From the NCBI RefSeq assembly GCF_017352215.1, contig NZ_CP071444.1:248001-312000 (forward strand): a stretch of DNA of 64,000 nt. The letters run 5' to 3'. This DNA is from Alkalibacter rhizosphaerae. GTDB lineage: Bacteria > Bacillota > Clostridia > Eubacteriales > Alkalibacteraceae. Positions within the stretch are counted from its first letter, which is position 1. Every line of letters starts with the position of its first letter. The notes under the pieces were generated by a model. That model searched no databases and was not told where the DNA came from. It was given only the letters and a program-made list of their open reading frames with translations. This document shows positions 54,609 through 63,390 of this stretch, piece after piece. Position numbers and translations under genes: made by a program.

Positions 54609-55613
54609 TCAACAGGCGCCTAGAAGATTTTGATCAAAGGCAAACAGGGCTTCGTTGATCTCGAATACGTTGTAATTGGCTTCCTGGATGAAATACTCCA
54701 CGATGATGTCAAATTTGCTGCTGTGGGACAAGGCAAATCCGGCACGTCGCAAAAGATCCTCCGTCTCATCCAAACTCAACTGCAAGGCGATGGCAAAAGC
54801 CAGAACAGTTGGTTTGCTGGGTTTGTAGCCCATGTCGTTTCGGATCTTGGAAAACAACTTTCGGTCGATGTTGGCTTTTTTGTAGGCTTGTGCATCCGTC
54901 ATTCCCTTCTCGTCGATCAGACGCAAAAGCATCTGGGAAAAGGTTTCATCCATTTGATCCACCAGTTCATCCAGTTTCCGCTTTGCTTTCTTGACCGGCT
55001 GAAGCGCCTCTTCATGAGAGATGCTTTTTTCATATTGCAGGAGCCGGTGATCGTGGATCCGCTCGTTGTTGTAGACGGGTTGTTCCTCTACGAAGCGGTC
55101 GTCAATGAATTCTTCGATGGATGCAAACAATTTTTCGGACAAGGTAAAGGATCCTCGGTCAAAAACCACCAGATACACCAGCATGTCATGTTGGAGGAGG
55201 AAGTCTCCGATGACGGATATGGCGATCTTTAATGCCTGGTCTTTGGGATAACCATAGGCACCTGTCGAGATCAGCGGAAAAGCAACGCTCTCCAGCTTAT
55301 ACTCTAGAGCCAGGGCCAGGGAATTGCCATAAGCCTTTGCCAGCAATACGGGTTCGTTTTCTTTCCCACCACTCCAAATGGGACCTACGGTGTGGATCAC
55401 ATATTTGGCAGGCAGATCATAGCCTTTGGTGATTTTTGCCTCTCCAACAGGACATCCGCCGAGAGTCCGGCATTCTTCCAACAACTTTGGACCAGCTGCC
55501 CGATGGATGGCTCCATCCACTCCTCCTCCGCCAAGCAAGGATGTATTGGCAGCATTGACGATGGCATCCACATGCATTTTTGTGATGTCGTTTCGGATGA
55601 TTTCCAGTGGCAT
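54609..55613 (-). CDS. Macro-domain protein with C-terminal helical domain
   Basis: A 334-residue protein. The first about 170 residues are a macro domain ([38 protein letters not shown]), which binds or hydrolyses ADP-ribose. After a linker rich in charged residues, residues 200-330 form a helical domain with an apparent HTH-like part ([20 protein letters not shown]). The ATG has GAAGGAGG upstream. It lies 23 bases after the helicase stop. A DarT toxin is not adjacent, so this is not a standard DarTG pair. Confidence 0.8.
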   Translation of the reverse strand: MPLEIIRNDITKMHVDAIVNAANTSLLGGGGVDGAIHRAAGPKLLEECRTLGGCPVGEAKITKGYDLPAKYVIHTVGPIWSGGKENEPVLLAKAYGNSLALALEYKLESVAFPLISTGAYGYPKDQALKIAISVIGDFLLQHDMLVYLVVFDRGSFTLSEKLFASIEEFIDDRFVEEQPVYNNERIHDHRLLQYEKSISHEEALQPVKKAKRKLDELVDQMDETFSQMLLRLIDEKGMTDAQAYKKANIDRKLFSKIRNDMGYKPSKPTVLAFAIALQLSLDETEDLLRRAGFALSHSSKFDIIVEYFIQEANYNVFEINEALFAFDQNLLGAC

Positions 55614-55636
55614 GGAGCAGGCCTCCTTCTACTATT

Positions 55637-58171
55637 TCATTTGGATTTTGAAAGTCTTCTATCTAGGAATTCATTGCGTCGAAATTGCAGCGCATCATTG
55701 ATTTGATCAACAAACCACTGGGTTCTTTCCGATTCCTTCTTACCATCTGATGAACACCAGGAAAAATTCAGGCGAATATGGAGCTGTTCGTCTTGGAATG
55801 AAAAGATGTCACCGTGGGTTTTACATAAGAAATGGATCGGATTGCTCTTGATCGTTTTCCACCAATCCTCATCAGTAAATGATCCAGTATTTTTCGTGTT
55901 ATTGAATCGGACCAGATCCAGCTTGTTTCGGTTGTTTTGATAGAAGGTTTTAAATGTCTCTATGATCAATGGTTTATCAACAGATCTACTGATCCCTTTA
56001 TCTCCAATAAAACTTGCTATTACCGGAAGTTTATACAAACGACTCATATTCGTATTTTCAACAATTTTCAAGAATTCATGTTCATTCGTTCCCAAAAAAT
56101 CATCATCAAGAGCATCATCTTCCCACTTAACTATGTATGAAACGAAATCCTTAAAGGGATTTTGTTTTGAATTCTGCACCAACAACTGATACTTTTGATT
56201 ATCCAACCAGGAAAAGAACTCCACTCGACTCGGTACCGACTTCGAATCTTCCCCTTCCTCCTTGCAGGCAAAGTACCAATCTTGGACCATATCCTGAAGC
56301 TTCCTTCGGCTGTTTAGAACCTTTTCAAATAAATCGATCACTTCAAAATCAAAATCCACATGACAATCAAAAGGTAAAATGCTACTATCCCCTTTACTCC
56401 GAACAAAGTCTTTCAAGGAAGCGTTTCTCCTGCCCAAAAGTAAAGGAATCAAATCTACATTTTTGAAATTTCCAATAAAATCAAGAACTTTGATTTCCGA
56501 CTTGCCTTGTGCCTTCCGAAGTCCCCTACCCAATTGCTGTAAAAAGACGACTGGTGATTCCGTCGGCCGTAAAAACAGCAACAAGTCAAGATATGGAATG
56601 TCCACTCCTTCGTTAAGCATGTCCACCGAGAAAATGACATCCAATTTTCCATTTTTCAACTTCTCAATCCCAATTTTCCGGTCACAATAATTTTTTCTGC
56701 TGCTGTCACTATGAATACAACTGCTCCTGATCCCCATCTTGTTGAAATAATCCGCCATAAACTCTGCATGGTCGATACTCACACAAAAAGCCAAAGCGCT
56801 CTTGCCCCGGTATTTCAAATAATTCTTATAAATAAGCTCTGCCCTGGTGTTGATGGAGAGTGCTTTCTCCAGTTCTTTCTCAACATACTTTCCCTTCAAA
56901 AAAGTTATATTCTCATAGTTCACACTGCCATCATAAATACCATAATATTTGTATGGAACCAGCCAACCTCTGTTGATGGCACTGAACAGATCCACTTCAT
57001 AGACACTGTTAAAATCACACAGTTCGTAAATGTCTTTCTGGTCCATCCTGTGAGGAGTTGCCGTCAATCCCAACATGAATTCAGGTTTAAAATGATCCAG
57101 AATTTTTCGATAGGAACTTGCCGCACCATGATGGATCTCGTCTATGATTTCATATTCAAAAAAAGCAGCATCAAACTTTTCCAGATTCTCTTTTTTACTC
57201 AGCGACTGCACGGAAGCAAATAAGATCTTTGCGTGAAAATCTTTATAACCGGCAAATAATCGCCCCAGTCCGTCTTCTCCCCGAATTTTTGCAAAAGTAT
57301 GATATGCCTGATTCAATATTTCTTCCCGGTGTGCAACAAACAGGACGTTTTCGTATTGTATTGAATCAAAAGCAGCCAAATACGTTTTCCCGATCCCTGT
57401 AGCTGCTACAACCAGTGCTTTTTCATTTCCTTCCTCTCTCGTGTTGGCCAACTCCAACAGTGCTTCCTTTTGGGCGCTGTTCGGCTCAAAAGGATCTTTA
57501 GACTTGGATATCAAATAGATCGGCAAGGATTCGTTTATTGCAGAATTATCTTTAAATATGTCTCTATTGCCCTGATTATCCGTATAGTGCTTATTTACAT
57601 GCATTTTATACTTTTGCGTCAACGGTTGAACATAGTTGTCCCTATAGTCCTCAATTTTATCTTTAGTCAGAGGATAAGATTCAAAGGTGAAGAGTTGATC
57701 AAACGCACTTTTGTAATTCTCAACAGCTTTTTCATCTCTAGCTCCTTCAAGGATGTAATTCCACTCCACCCCATTGGTTAAAGCAGCTTTTGATAAATTT
57801 GAACTCCCAATAAACACCCGGCTGTTTACCGTGTCTTTTCCATGAAAGAAATACGCTTTTGGATGAAAGCTGGGAGCATCTCCGTTATACAATCGTAGAG
57901 AATTCTCACCCAGGAGATAGTACATGGACAATAGCGCCGTAGGATCCGTGACGTTCAAGTATGTACTGGTCAACACTCGGACAGGTATGTTGTGTTCCAA
58001 TGCAGATATCAAGATTGGTTCAATCAATTGATACCCTGACCATTGAATAAAGGAGACGATCATGTCTATTCCCTTGATTTCCGTTGGATTAAGATCCATA
58101 TGATGGATCAATCGGCTTGTTATTGCTCGTTCAGATATCATCTTCCACTTCCATTTCTTGGAATTTATCAT
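55637..58171 (-). CDS. PLD-nuclease-like/SF2 helicase fusion
   Basis: An 844-residue multidomain protein. N-terminal PLD-family domain (about 30-170) with the HxK-type SFHPKAYF and GSSNLSKAALTNG motifs. Then an SF2 helicase: Walker A ATGIGKT, DEIHH box, LTATPHRMD (motif III), and QQLGRGLRKA (motif VI). A C-terminal region of about 300 residues has no motif I recognise, and resembles that of DUF3427-type helicases. Base composition is AT-rich: two sampled 60-base lines have 18 and 20 G+C, versus 36 in a line of recJ. It could be a nuclease-helicase of phage defence or repair. Start may be an ATG ten codons in (58141). Confidence 0.85.
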   Translation of the reverse strand: MINSKKWKWKMISERAITSRLIHHMDLNPTEIKGIDMIVSFIQWSGYQLIEPILISALEHNIPVRVLTSTYLNVTDPTALLSMYYLLGENSLRLYNGDAPSFHPKAYFFHGKDTVNSRVFIGSSNLSKAALTNGVEWNYILEGARDEKAVENYKSAFDQLFTFESYPLTKDKIEDYRDNYVQPLTQKYKMHVNKHYTDNQGNRDIFKDNSAINESLPIYLISKSKDPFEPNSAQKEALLELANTREEGNEKALVVAATGIGKTYLAAFDSIQYENVLFVAHREEILNQAYHTFAKIRGEDGLGRLFAGYKDFHAKILFASVQSLSKKENLEKFDAAFFEYEIIDEIHHGAASSYRKILDHFKPEFMLGLTATPHRMDQKDIYELCDFNSVYEVDLFSAINRGWLVPYKYYGIYDGSVNYENITFLKGKYVEKELEKALSINTRAELIYKNYLKYRGKSALAFCVSIDHAEFMADYFNKMGIRSSCIHSDSSRKNYCDRKIGIEKLKNGKLDVIFSVDMLNEGVDIPYLDLLLFLRPTESPVVFLQQLGRGLRKAQGKSEIKVLDFIGNFKNVDLIPLLLGRRNASLKDFVRSKGDSSILPFDCHVDFDFEVIDLFEKVLNSRRKLQDMVQDWYFACKEEGEDSKSVPSRVEFFSWLDNQKYQLLVQNSKQNPFKDFVSYIVKWEDDALDDDFLGTNEHEFLKIVENTNMSRLYKLPVIASFIGDKGISRSVDKPLIIETFKTFYQNNRNKLDLVRFNNTKNTGSFTDEDWWKTIKSNPIHFLCKTHGDIFSFQDEQLHIRLNFSWCSSDGKKESERTQWFVDQINDALQFRRNEFLDRRLSKSK

Positions 58172-58228
58172 CAGCTGTATTCTATCATGATTAACAAAGT
58201 TAATAACCTATCTTGTTTTAGCAAAAAT

Positions 58229-58756
58229 TCAATCCTTCCAAAAAATCTTTGCCGGATTTTCTTCCTTTTCTATGGAAATCTCTTTTAGATACTCCAACAT
58301 CCGCCCACACTCTTGTGCCGCGCATTCTTCCAACGCTTCCCACTTTGCATCGGTACCCAACGTCTCATAGGCTACTGCCAGAGCTCCATAAAGAGCCAAA
58401 CCGATGCAGTGCCTGGCGGAATGGATCGTTGATGCACTGTGTGCCATTGCCCGGGCTACTCCCTGCGCCATTGGGATTTCTTCCGATTCCCTGGCGGCTT
58501 GGTGACAACTTAGAATTGCCTTCTTTGCTTCCGGCAATTTGATGATCTTGTCCTTCCATTTCAATGCGGAGTCCAGCGCATTTTGCGGCCGCTCATCCTC
58601 TGGTCGATATTTGAGCCATATGGGAAGCATGACAATTTTACTGTATTGAACTGCCCACAAAATCAGCGTATCTTTGCTTTGCGTCTCGATCTGTTTCATC
58701 AAATCCTTGATATATGGAGCTTTCAGGTCGTTGAGTGTCTTCCTGTATTTCGGCAC
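58229..58756 (-). CDS. Imm-5-like putative immunity protein
   Basis: A 175-residue, probably all-helical protein. The spacing of W, LP, DERPQNALDSALKW, SCHQAAR and AMAHSASTIHSARH segments matches the Imm-5-like family (putative immunity proteins of polymorphic toxin systems). No toxin gene is next to it; the neighbour is the PLD-helicase 57 bases downstream. Start is a GTG with a poor site. Preceded by a strong promoter and palindrome. The family call is by pattern only. Confidence 0.55.
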   Translation of the reverse strand: MPKYRKTLNDLKAPYIKDLMKQIETQSKDTLILWAVQYSKIVMLPIWLKYRPEDERPQNALDSALKWKDKIIKLPEAKKAILSCHQAARESEEIPMAQGVARAMAHSASTIHSARHCIGLALYGALAVAYETLGTDAKWEALEECAAQECGRMLEYLKEISIEKEENPAKIFWKD

Positions 58757-58805
58757 GCCTGCACATTCTTTCTGTTAAATATTTCATATGTGGTATGCTT
58801 TAACA

Positions 58806-58828
58806 CATAGTCTTACTATGCATAGTCT
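58806..58828. promoter_or_regulatory. Candidate operator just after the cassette start site
   Basis: Perfect 12-base palindrome ACTATGCATAGT at 58815-58826, with CATAGTCT repeated directly at 58806-58813 and 58821-58828. It lies just downstream of the predicted start site, a place where a repressor would block transcription of the four-gene cassette. Confidence 0.5.
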
Positions 58829-58836
58829 ATACAATC

Positions 58837-58865
58837 ATTATACTCATCCTGGTTTCATCCGTCAA
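58837..58865 (-). promoter_or_regulatory. Sigma-A promoter of the accessory cassette
   Basis: TTGACG (58860-58865), 17-base spacer and TATAAT (58837-58842) on the minus strand. About 75 bases before the Imm-5-like start. Confidence 0.8.
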
Positions 58866-58897
58866 AAATTAGCAGCTTTTATATTTTTGGGTAAAAC

Positions 58898-58927
58898 GAA
58901 GCTTCCATCTATTAAAATGGAAGCTTC
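58898..58927 (-). terminator. Hairpin downstream of the ABC ATPase
   Basis: Eleven-base-pair perfect stem GAAGCTTCCAT/ATGGAAGCTTC with 8-base loop. It is followed on the minus strand by only GTTTTAC, so termination is possible but not certain. Separates the ABC operon from the accessory cassette. Confidence 0.5.
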
Positions 58928-58960
58928 CATGCTCATATTTAAAGTTTTTTTAAAAATGCA

Positions 58961-59722
58961 TCATGACAACGGATTCGGGATGATCACAGGAACGCCCCGC
59001 ACCTGCTCGACTGCCACATCCATCCTGTATACCGTCTTGAGAATTTCTGATGTCACTACTTTCCTGTCTCCATAAGCCAGAATCTTTTGATTTTTAACAA
59101 AGAGAAATCGATCGCAATACCGCAAAGCCAAGTTTAAATCGTGAATGACGATGATGACGCTTATTTTTTCTTCCCTGGCAATTTTTCGAACCAATTCCAA
59201 TACTTCATATTGGTTGCTCAGGTCCAGACTACTTGTCGGTTCATCCAGTAAAAGAACATCTGGCTCTTGCACCAAGGCTCTCGCCAGCATGACTTTCTGC
59301 ACCTCACCTCCCGATAATTCATCCACATACCGAAGTTGATAAGATGTCAATCCTAATCGATCCAGCACCTCTTTTACCATTTTGTGATCATTCTTTGATG
59401 GCTCTATCGTAATGTATGGTTTTCTTCCCAACAACACCGCATCGAACACTGTGACCCGCTCCGCAGTATTCTTTTGGGCAACGTAGGCCATGGATCTGGC
59501 AATATCATTTCTACTGAAAGAACTTACATCCTTTCCGGCCACATGCACCGTTCCATCTTGAGGTTCCAAAATCCGATTCAAGCATTTGATCAACGTACTT
59601 TTTCCGGCACCGTTATTGCCAAGGATCGCTGTACATGTGCCAGGTTCCCCCCGAAAAGAAATGTCTTCCAATACAGGCTGTCTTTTATTGTAACCAAAAT
59701 CTAGACGATCTACGAAAATCAT
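58961..59722 (-). CDS. ABC importer ATPase (FepC/BtuD-like)
   Basis: ATP-binding protein of 253 residues: Walker A LGNNGAGKSTLIKCLN, Q-loop AYVAQKNT, signature LSGGEVQKVMLARAL, Walker B VLLLDEPTSSLDL, H-loop VIHDLNLAL. The sequence is most like the iron-siderophore/cobalamin importer class. Its ATG overlaps the permease stop by four bases. It is the last gene of the methyltransferase-FmdE-ABC operon. Confidence 0.95.
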   Translation of the reverse strand: MIFVDRLDFGYNKRQPVLEDISFRGEPGTCTAILGNNGAGKSTLIKCLNRILEPQDGTVHVAGKDVSSFSRNDIARSMAYVAQKNTAERVTVFDAVLLGRKPYITIEPSKNDHKMVKEVLDRLGLTSYQLRYVDELSGGEVQKVMLARALVQEPDVLLLDEPTSSLDLSNQYEVLELVRKIAREEKISVIIVIHDLNLALRYCDRFLFVKNQKILAYGDRKVVTSEILKTVYRMDVAVEQVRGVPVIIPNPLS

Positions 59723-60780
59723 CGATGACCCACTCCTTTAAATAATAGATATAAAAACAAAGGTGCTCCTAAAAAAGAAGTAATGGCGCCAATGGGTAAA
59801 ATAATGGGCGCAACCACCATCCTAGCGATAACATCACTGGCCAACAACAACAATGCTCCTGTCATTGCAGAAGCCGGCAACAAGTAACGATAATCATTCC
59901 CTACAAATCGGCGGATCAAGTGGGGTGCAATCAAACCAATAAAATTGATGATCCCTATGTAAGATACGATGGTGGCCGCCGTCATGGAGGAGACGAACAT
60001 GCCCGTCATTCGCAACTTTTTAACATGTACCCCTAACCCCTTCGCCGTCTCTTCTCCATGTTGCAACGCATTCAAATTCCAACGGTTCCATAGGAAAAAG
60101 ATCGTAGCTGCGGTCACAACAACGCCCATGACCAAAATCTCCCTCCAACCGGTTCGCCCCAAGTCTCCAAAGGTCCAAAAGACGACTGCCGCCACTTTTA
60201 CGTCCGCAGCAAAATATTGAAGCAGGGTGGTAGCTCCCGCAAACATGGTGCTAAGGGCAACTCCTGAAAGGATCATGGATTCCGGTGTCACTTTACGAAA
60301 TTGGGACAACCCCAGGATCATGACGGTACTGATCATGGCACTTAAGAAAGCGCATAAGGAAACCGTATAGGGATTTGATATGGTAATGGCATCCAGCGTT
60401 TGATTTTGCATTCCCGCTCCCAACACGATGATCGCAAAAGATGCTCCAAATGCCGCACCTTGGGCAATACCCAACGTTGAGGCGGAGGCCAGGGGGTTTT
60501 TCAGCAAGGCTTGCATTACGCATCCCACGACAGCCAAACCAACACCTGCCACCAATGCCGTAAAAACACGCGGCATCCGAATATTGAATAAAATCATCTT
60601 CGTTTGATCGTCACCCAGGCCGGTAATGGTCCGTAAAACCTGCTGTACGCTCAACCCTGCAGAACCGATCCCTATGGCAAACAATGCAAATACAACTACA
60701 CATAAAGCAAGCCCCATTAAAAACATCCATTTATGCCTCAAATATCCTTCATAAGTCTTGGGACTCTCCAATAGCTTCAC
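59719..60780 (-). CDS. ABC importer permease (FecCD/BtuC family)
   Basis: 353 residues with the FecCD motifs RMPRVFTALVAGVGLAVVGC, GAAFGASFAI, FVSSMTAATIVSYIGIINF and GLIAPHLIRRFVG. About ten spans. Overlaps the substrate-binding protein stop and the ATPase start by four bases each, so all three subunits are coupled. Confidence 0.95.
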   Translation of the reverse strand: MKLLESPKTYEGYLRHKWMFLMGLALCVVVFALFAIGIGSAGLSVQQVLRTITGLGDDQTKMILFNIRMPRVFTALVAGVGLAVVGCVMQALLKNPLASASTLGIAQGAAFGASFAIIVLGAGMQNQTLDAITISNPYTVSLCAFLSAMISTVMILGLSQFRKVTPESMILSGVALSTMFAGATTLLQYFAADVKVAAVVFWTFGDLGRTGWREILVMGVVVTAATIFFLWNRWNLNALQHGEETAKGLGVHVKKLRMTGMFVSSMTAATIVSYIGIINFIGLIAPHLIRRFVGNDYRYLLPASAMTGALLLLASDVIARMVVAPIILPIGAITSFLGAPLFLYLLFKGVGHR

Positions 60781-61898
60781 TCTCCTAATTTTATATTTTT
60801 AAACTCGTATCCTTCAGCAACCAGGCGATCATAAAATGGTTGTCCTAATAAAACAGTGAATATTTCATCCGCTTTTGCTATTGGATCCACTCCTTCGAAC
60901 TCCTGAGGGAATATAACTTTACCGGCATAAAATGCATTGGCAATGGCCAATTCCATGTTGGTCCAGTTGTAATTATATGGTATTTGCGAGTAAATCCTAT
61001 TGTTTTGAACTGCTTGCAAGCTTTCATAAAAAGCTTTATTCTTTATGTAATCTTCATTGACCAGATTCATGTTTGCCGGATTCAAAAAAACGATTTCCGG
61101 ATCCCATATCGTGATTTTCTCCAAATCAACTATAAAGGCACCCTCTTCTTCCGTTTCATCAACAACATTATTTGCATGAATGGCCTTAAAAGGCGGGTAC
61201 TTGGCATAGGTTCCTTCAAACCCGTGAGCACCCCGATAGCTTACAGCCCCGGTATAGACAGAAGGCTTTTTCTCATTAGAGATATCTTTTGTCAATAGAT
61301 TCAACTCTTCTTCCCAGCCTTTGAGCGCGTCGATAACGGAAGCAACGTGTGCTTCTTCACCCGCGATTTCTCCGATCAGCTGCAACGACTTATAAAAGCT
61401 TTCATCAAACATTCCATCCGGATAGATTCCTATGGTGGGGATACCCGTTTTGTCCGCAATATTCACCAATGCTTCCTCATCGGTCAAACCAATGATCACA
61501 TCCGGATTCAAAACAATCAATTCTTCCATATACGGGGTATCGTTGCTTCCGCCACTTCCTACAGATTTTAGATTCGCAAAATGTTCTGCATTGACGACAC
61601 TGTAAGGCATGGCTGTAATGTTTTCCTTGTCCATCTCTGTCACGCCCACCAGAAGGTCTGCACAGCCTGCATACGTTATTATGCGCGCTGCACCGCCTAC
61701 CGCTGCGATTGTTTTGACCTCATCTGGTATTATTACCTCCCGGCCGAAAACATCGGTGATCCTTCTGCTATCCTTCCCTTGAACGTCTACGTTGCCGTCG
61801 ACATTTTTATCTTTTGCTAAAGAATTTCCGCATCCCGACAAAAGCAAGAGTGCAACCATTATAATGATCATAGAGCGAATTGCGCCTTTTTTAGACAT
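60777..61898 (-). CDS. ABC importer substrate-binding lipoprotein
   Basis: A 373-residue lipoprotein with signal SMIIIMVALLLLSGC and two lobes of the helical-backbone type (class III) of the siderophore/cobalamin group: RRITDVFGREVIIPDEVKTI and LNPDVIIGLTDEEALV. The substrate is unknown; the FmdE and methyltransferase neighbours suggest a metal or corrinoid-like ligand. The ATG at 61898 is favoured (GGTG upstream); ATG 61910 is possible. Confidence 0.9.
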   Translation of the reverse strand: MSKKGAIRSMIIIMVALLLLSGCGNSLAKDKNVDGNVDVQGKDSRRITDVFGREVIIPDEVKTIAAVGGAARIITYAGCADLLVGVTEMDKENITAMPYSVVNAEHFANLKSVGSGGSNDTPYMEELIVLNPDVIIGLTDEEALVNIADKTGIPTIGIYPDGMFDESFYKSLQLIGEIAGEEAHVASVIDALKGWEEELNLLTKDISNEKKPSVYTGAVSYRGAHGFEGTYAKYPPFKAIHANNVVDETEEEGAFIVDLEKITIWDPEIVFLNPANMNLVNEDYIKNKAFYESLQAVQNNRIYSQIPYNYNWTNMELAIANAFYAGKVIFPQEFEGVDPIAKADEIFTVLLGQPFYDRLVAEGYEFKNIKLGE

Positions 61899-61903
61899 AA
61901 GCT

Positions 61904-62431
61904 TCACCATCCCCGCTTGTATTCTTTGAAACAATCAAGGCAAACAACTTGATCTTCCTGAAGACGCATTTTATGATCCGGCGCACCTTCCCCACAAATT
62001 TCGCAATACATGGTTTTAAATAAACGTGCTTTTTCGGGCAAATCATACATGGGCTGTGAAACAGAAAAAACATCTTCTTCCGGGGCCTCCAAAATGTATT
62101 TTCTCCAAGATTCCCGGTCCATTCCCGTGTTGTTTTGGGCTTTTAAATACAGACGAAGTTTTTCTCCCGTCTTTCGATTGAAAAATGAAAAAGCCTGTTT
62201 TCCCGTATTGCGATGAAGTAAATTCCCTTTGCCTACAGTACAGGAGAATATAACTTGTACCGCATCCACACCACAGGCATCGTTTTCCGTAATGCAGACG
62301 ATCTCCTCATCATCAGAAATACCAATCTCCATTTTATTTTTTGCAATTTCACATGCTCGAAATCCAATGGCAAGTCCCGGACAAACATGTCCGTGAAACT
62401 CCACTGCTTTATCCCATAATTTTTCATTCAT
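61904..62431 (-). CDS. FmdE-family protein with C-terminal zinc ribbon
   Basis: A 175-residue protein with FmdE motif FHGHVCPGLAIGFRACE (H13, H15, C17) and ENDACGVDAVQ, then a zinc-ribbon end with CEICGEG and CLDCF. FmdE was named from the molybdenum formylmethanofuran dehydrogenase operon of methanogens, but it is widespread in anaerobes and its function is unknown; metal or haem binding is likely. The ATG at 62431 overlaps the methyltransferase stop (ATGA). No formylmethanofuran dehydrogenase gene is in the window. Confidence 0.9.
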   Translation of the reverse strand: MNEKLWDKAVEFHGHVCPGLAIGFRACEIAKNKMEIGISDDEEIVCITENDACGVDAVQVIFSCTVGKGNLLHRNTGKQAFSFFNRKTGEKLRLYLKAQNNTGMDRESWRKYILEAPEEDVFSVSQPMYDLPEKARLFKTMYCEICGEGAPDHKMRLQEDQVVCLDCFKEYKRGW

Positions 62432-63255
62432 TGATCCAGCCCCCTTATATTCCAATACAACGTAGTTATGGTGGTATCTACGTCTTCTTCCACAAATCCA
62501 TCTTTCTCCATAAAATCGATATAATCACGTAATCGTTGTTCTTCCAATGGCGTAAGCTCACGAAAGGTTTTTACACGGTTTATATAAAGTCCATATGCCT
62601 CTTCTCTTGTTTTACGCAAATTCCAACGTTGTTTTTCATAATGAAATTGAGGCAGGAATCCTTGATCCCATAGTGCATGAAAAGCATTTGCAATCATTTT
62701 GTCGCTGCGTTCTTTTTTGTTTTCTACCCCTGCCATTTTTTTGATATTGTCAGATATGGGATCTCGCCTATGGGTTGGTTTTGAGAACACACACCATTGT
62801 TTGCTGGCTTTTGTCAAGTTCCCAAAAGTATGATCGCATTGTATTGCCGGTGTGTTGTGGGCAATCACCAAATCAAACTTTTGTGTAAAACCGATCTCAT
62901 CAAGATCCAGGTCATGCCAGTCCAAACAATGAAATTTTACATTCTTCACATCGTTATTTTCTGCTGTTTGTCTGGCCAATTCGATCATTTTCGGAGAAAG
63001 ATCGACACCAACCACGTTCTCGCAATATTTCGCTAAAACAATGCTGTATGTTCCAGTTCCACATCCTACATCCAATACAGAAAAATCTTTCTGGATCATG
63101 CCCTTGGCCTGAAGTAATTGAAGAAATGCATCTTCGTCAAAGGTTGGTAGTTTTTTGTTCAAAAAACTTTGTGCCATGGAATCCCATAGAGCAATGCTTG
63201 CTTGCTTTTTTGTGTTCCTGTTTTGATTATTAAAACTCGACATCACTTCACTCAA
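62428..63255 (-). CDS. Class I SAM-dependent methyltransferase
   Basis: A 275-residue methyltransferase with motif I LDVGCGTGTYSIVLAKYC, motif II VVGVDLSPKMIELA and FDLVIAHNTPA in place of the catalytic NPPY-like site. The substrate is unknown. The likely start is a TTG at 63255 (MSEVMSSFNNQN), eight bases after AAAGGAG; the ATG at 63273 overlaps this site. It is the first gene of the operon with FmdE and the ABC importer, behind a leader and terminator-like attenuator. Confidence 0.88.
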   Translation of the reverse strand: MSEVMSSFNNQNRNTKKQASIALWDSMAQSFLNKKLPTFDEDAFLQLLQAKGMIQKDFSVLDVGCGTGTYSIVLAKYCENVVGVDLSPKMIELARQTAENNDVKNVKFHCLDWHDLDLDEIGFTQKFDLVIAHNTPAIQCDHTFGNLTKASKQWCVFSKPTHRRDPISDNIKKMAGVENKKERSDKMIANAFHALWDQGFLPQFHYEKQRWNLRKTREEAYGLYINRVKTFRELTPLEEQRLRDYIDFMEKDGFVEEDVDTTITTLYWNIRGLDQ

Positions 63256-63271
63256 ATTTTCATCTCCTTTC

Positions 63272-63384
63272 AAAAAAAAGAAGGCCTATTCGGCCTTCTA
63301 GCTCTTTTTCATCAACTTCTCGTCAATGCCAAAACACAAATCAATCACAACTTCACAATAAAGATGCACTTCTGTGCACTCATT
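63272..63384 (-). promoter_or_regulatory. Structured leader with an intrinsic terminator before the methyltransferase operon
   Basis: The leader (minus strand) first forms a hairpin from CACAAT/ATTGTG with inner TGCAC-AGAA-GTGCA, then about 55 bases without clear pairing, then a terminator stem AGAAGGCC/GGCCTTCT (63279-63299) followed by eight T (63272-63279). The ribosome binding site AAAGGAG comes two bases after the T run. A terminator in this position suggests attenuation or a riboswitch. I do not match the aptamer to a known class. Confidence 0.6.
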
Positions 63385-63390
63385 GTGTTA

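Noticed and set aside
54609-55613. DarG antitoxin of a DarTG module
   Set aside because: The neighbours are a helicase and a VWA protein; no DarT-like ADP-ribosyltransferase is encoded.
63256-63273. ATG at 63273 as start of the methyltransferase
   Set aside because: The ribosome binding site AAAGGAG is inside these codons, so a TTG at 63255 is a better start.
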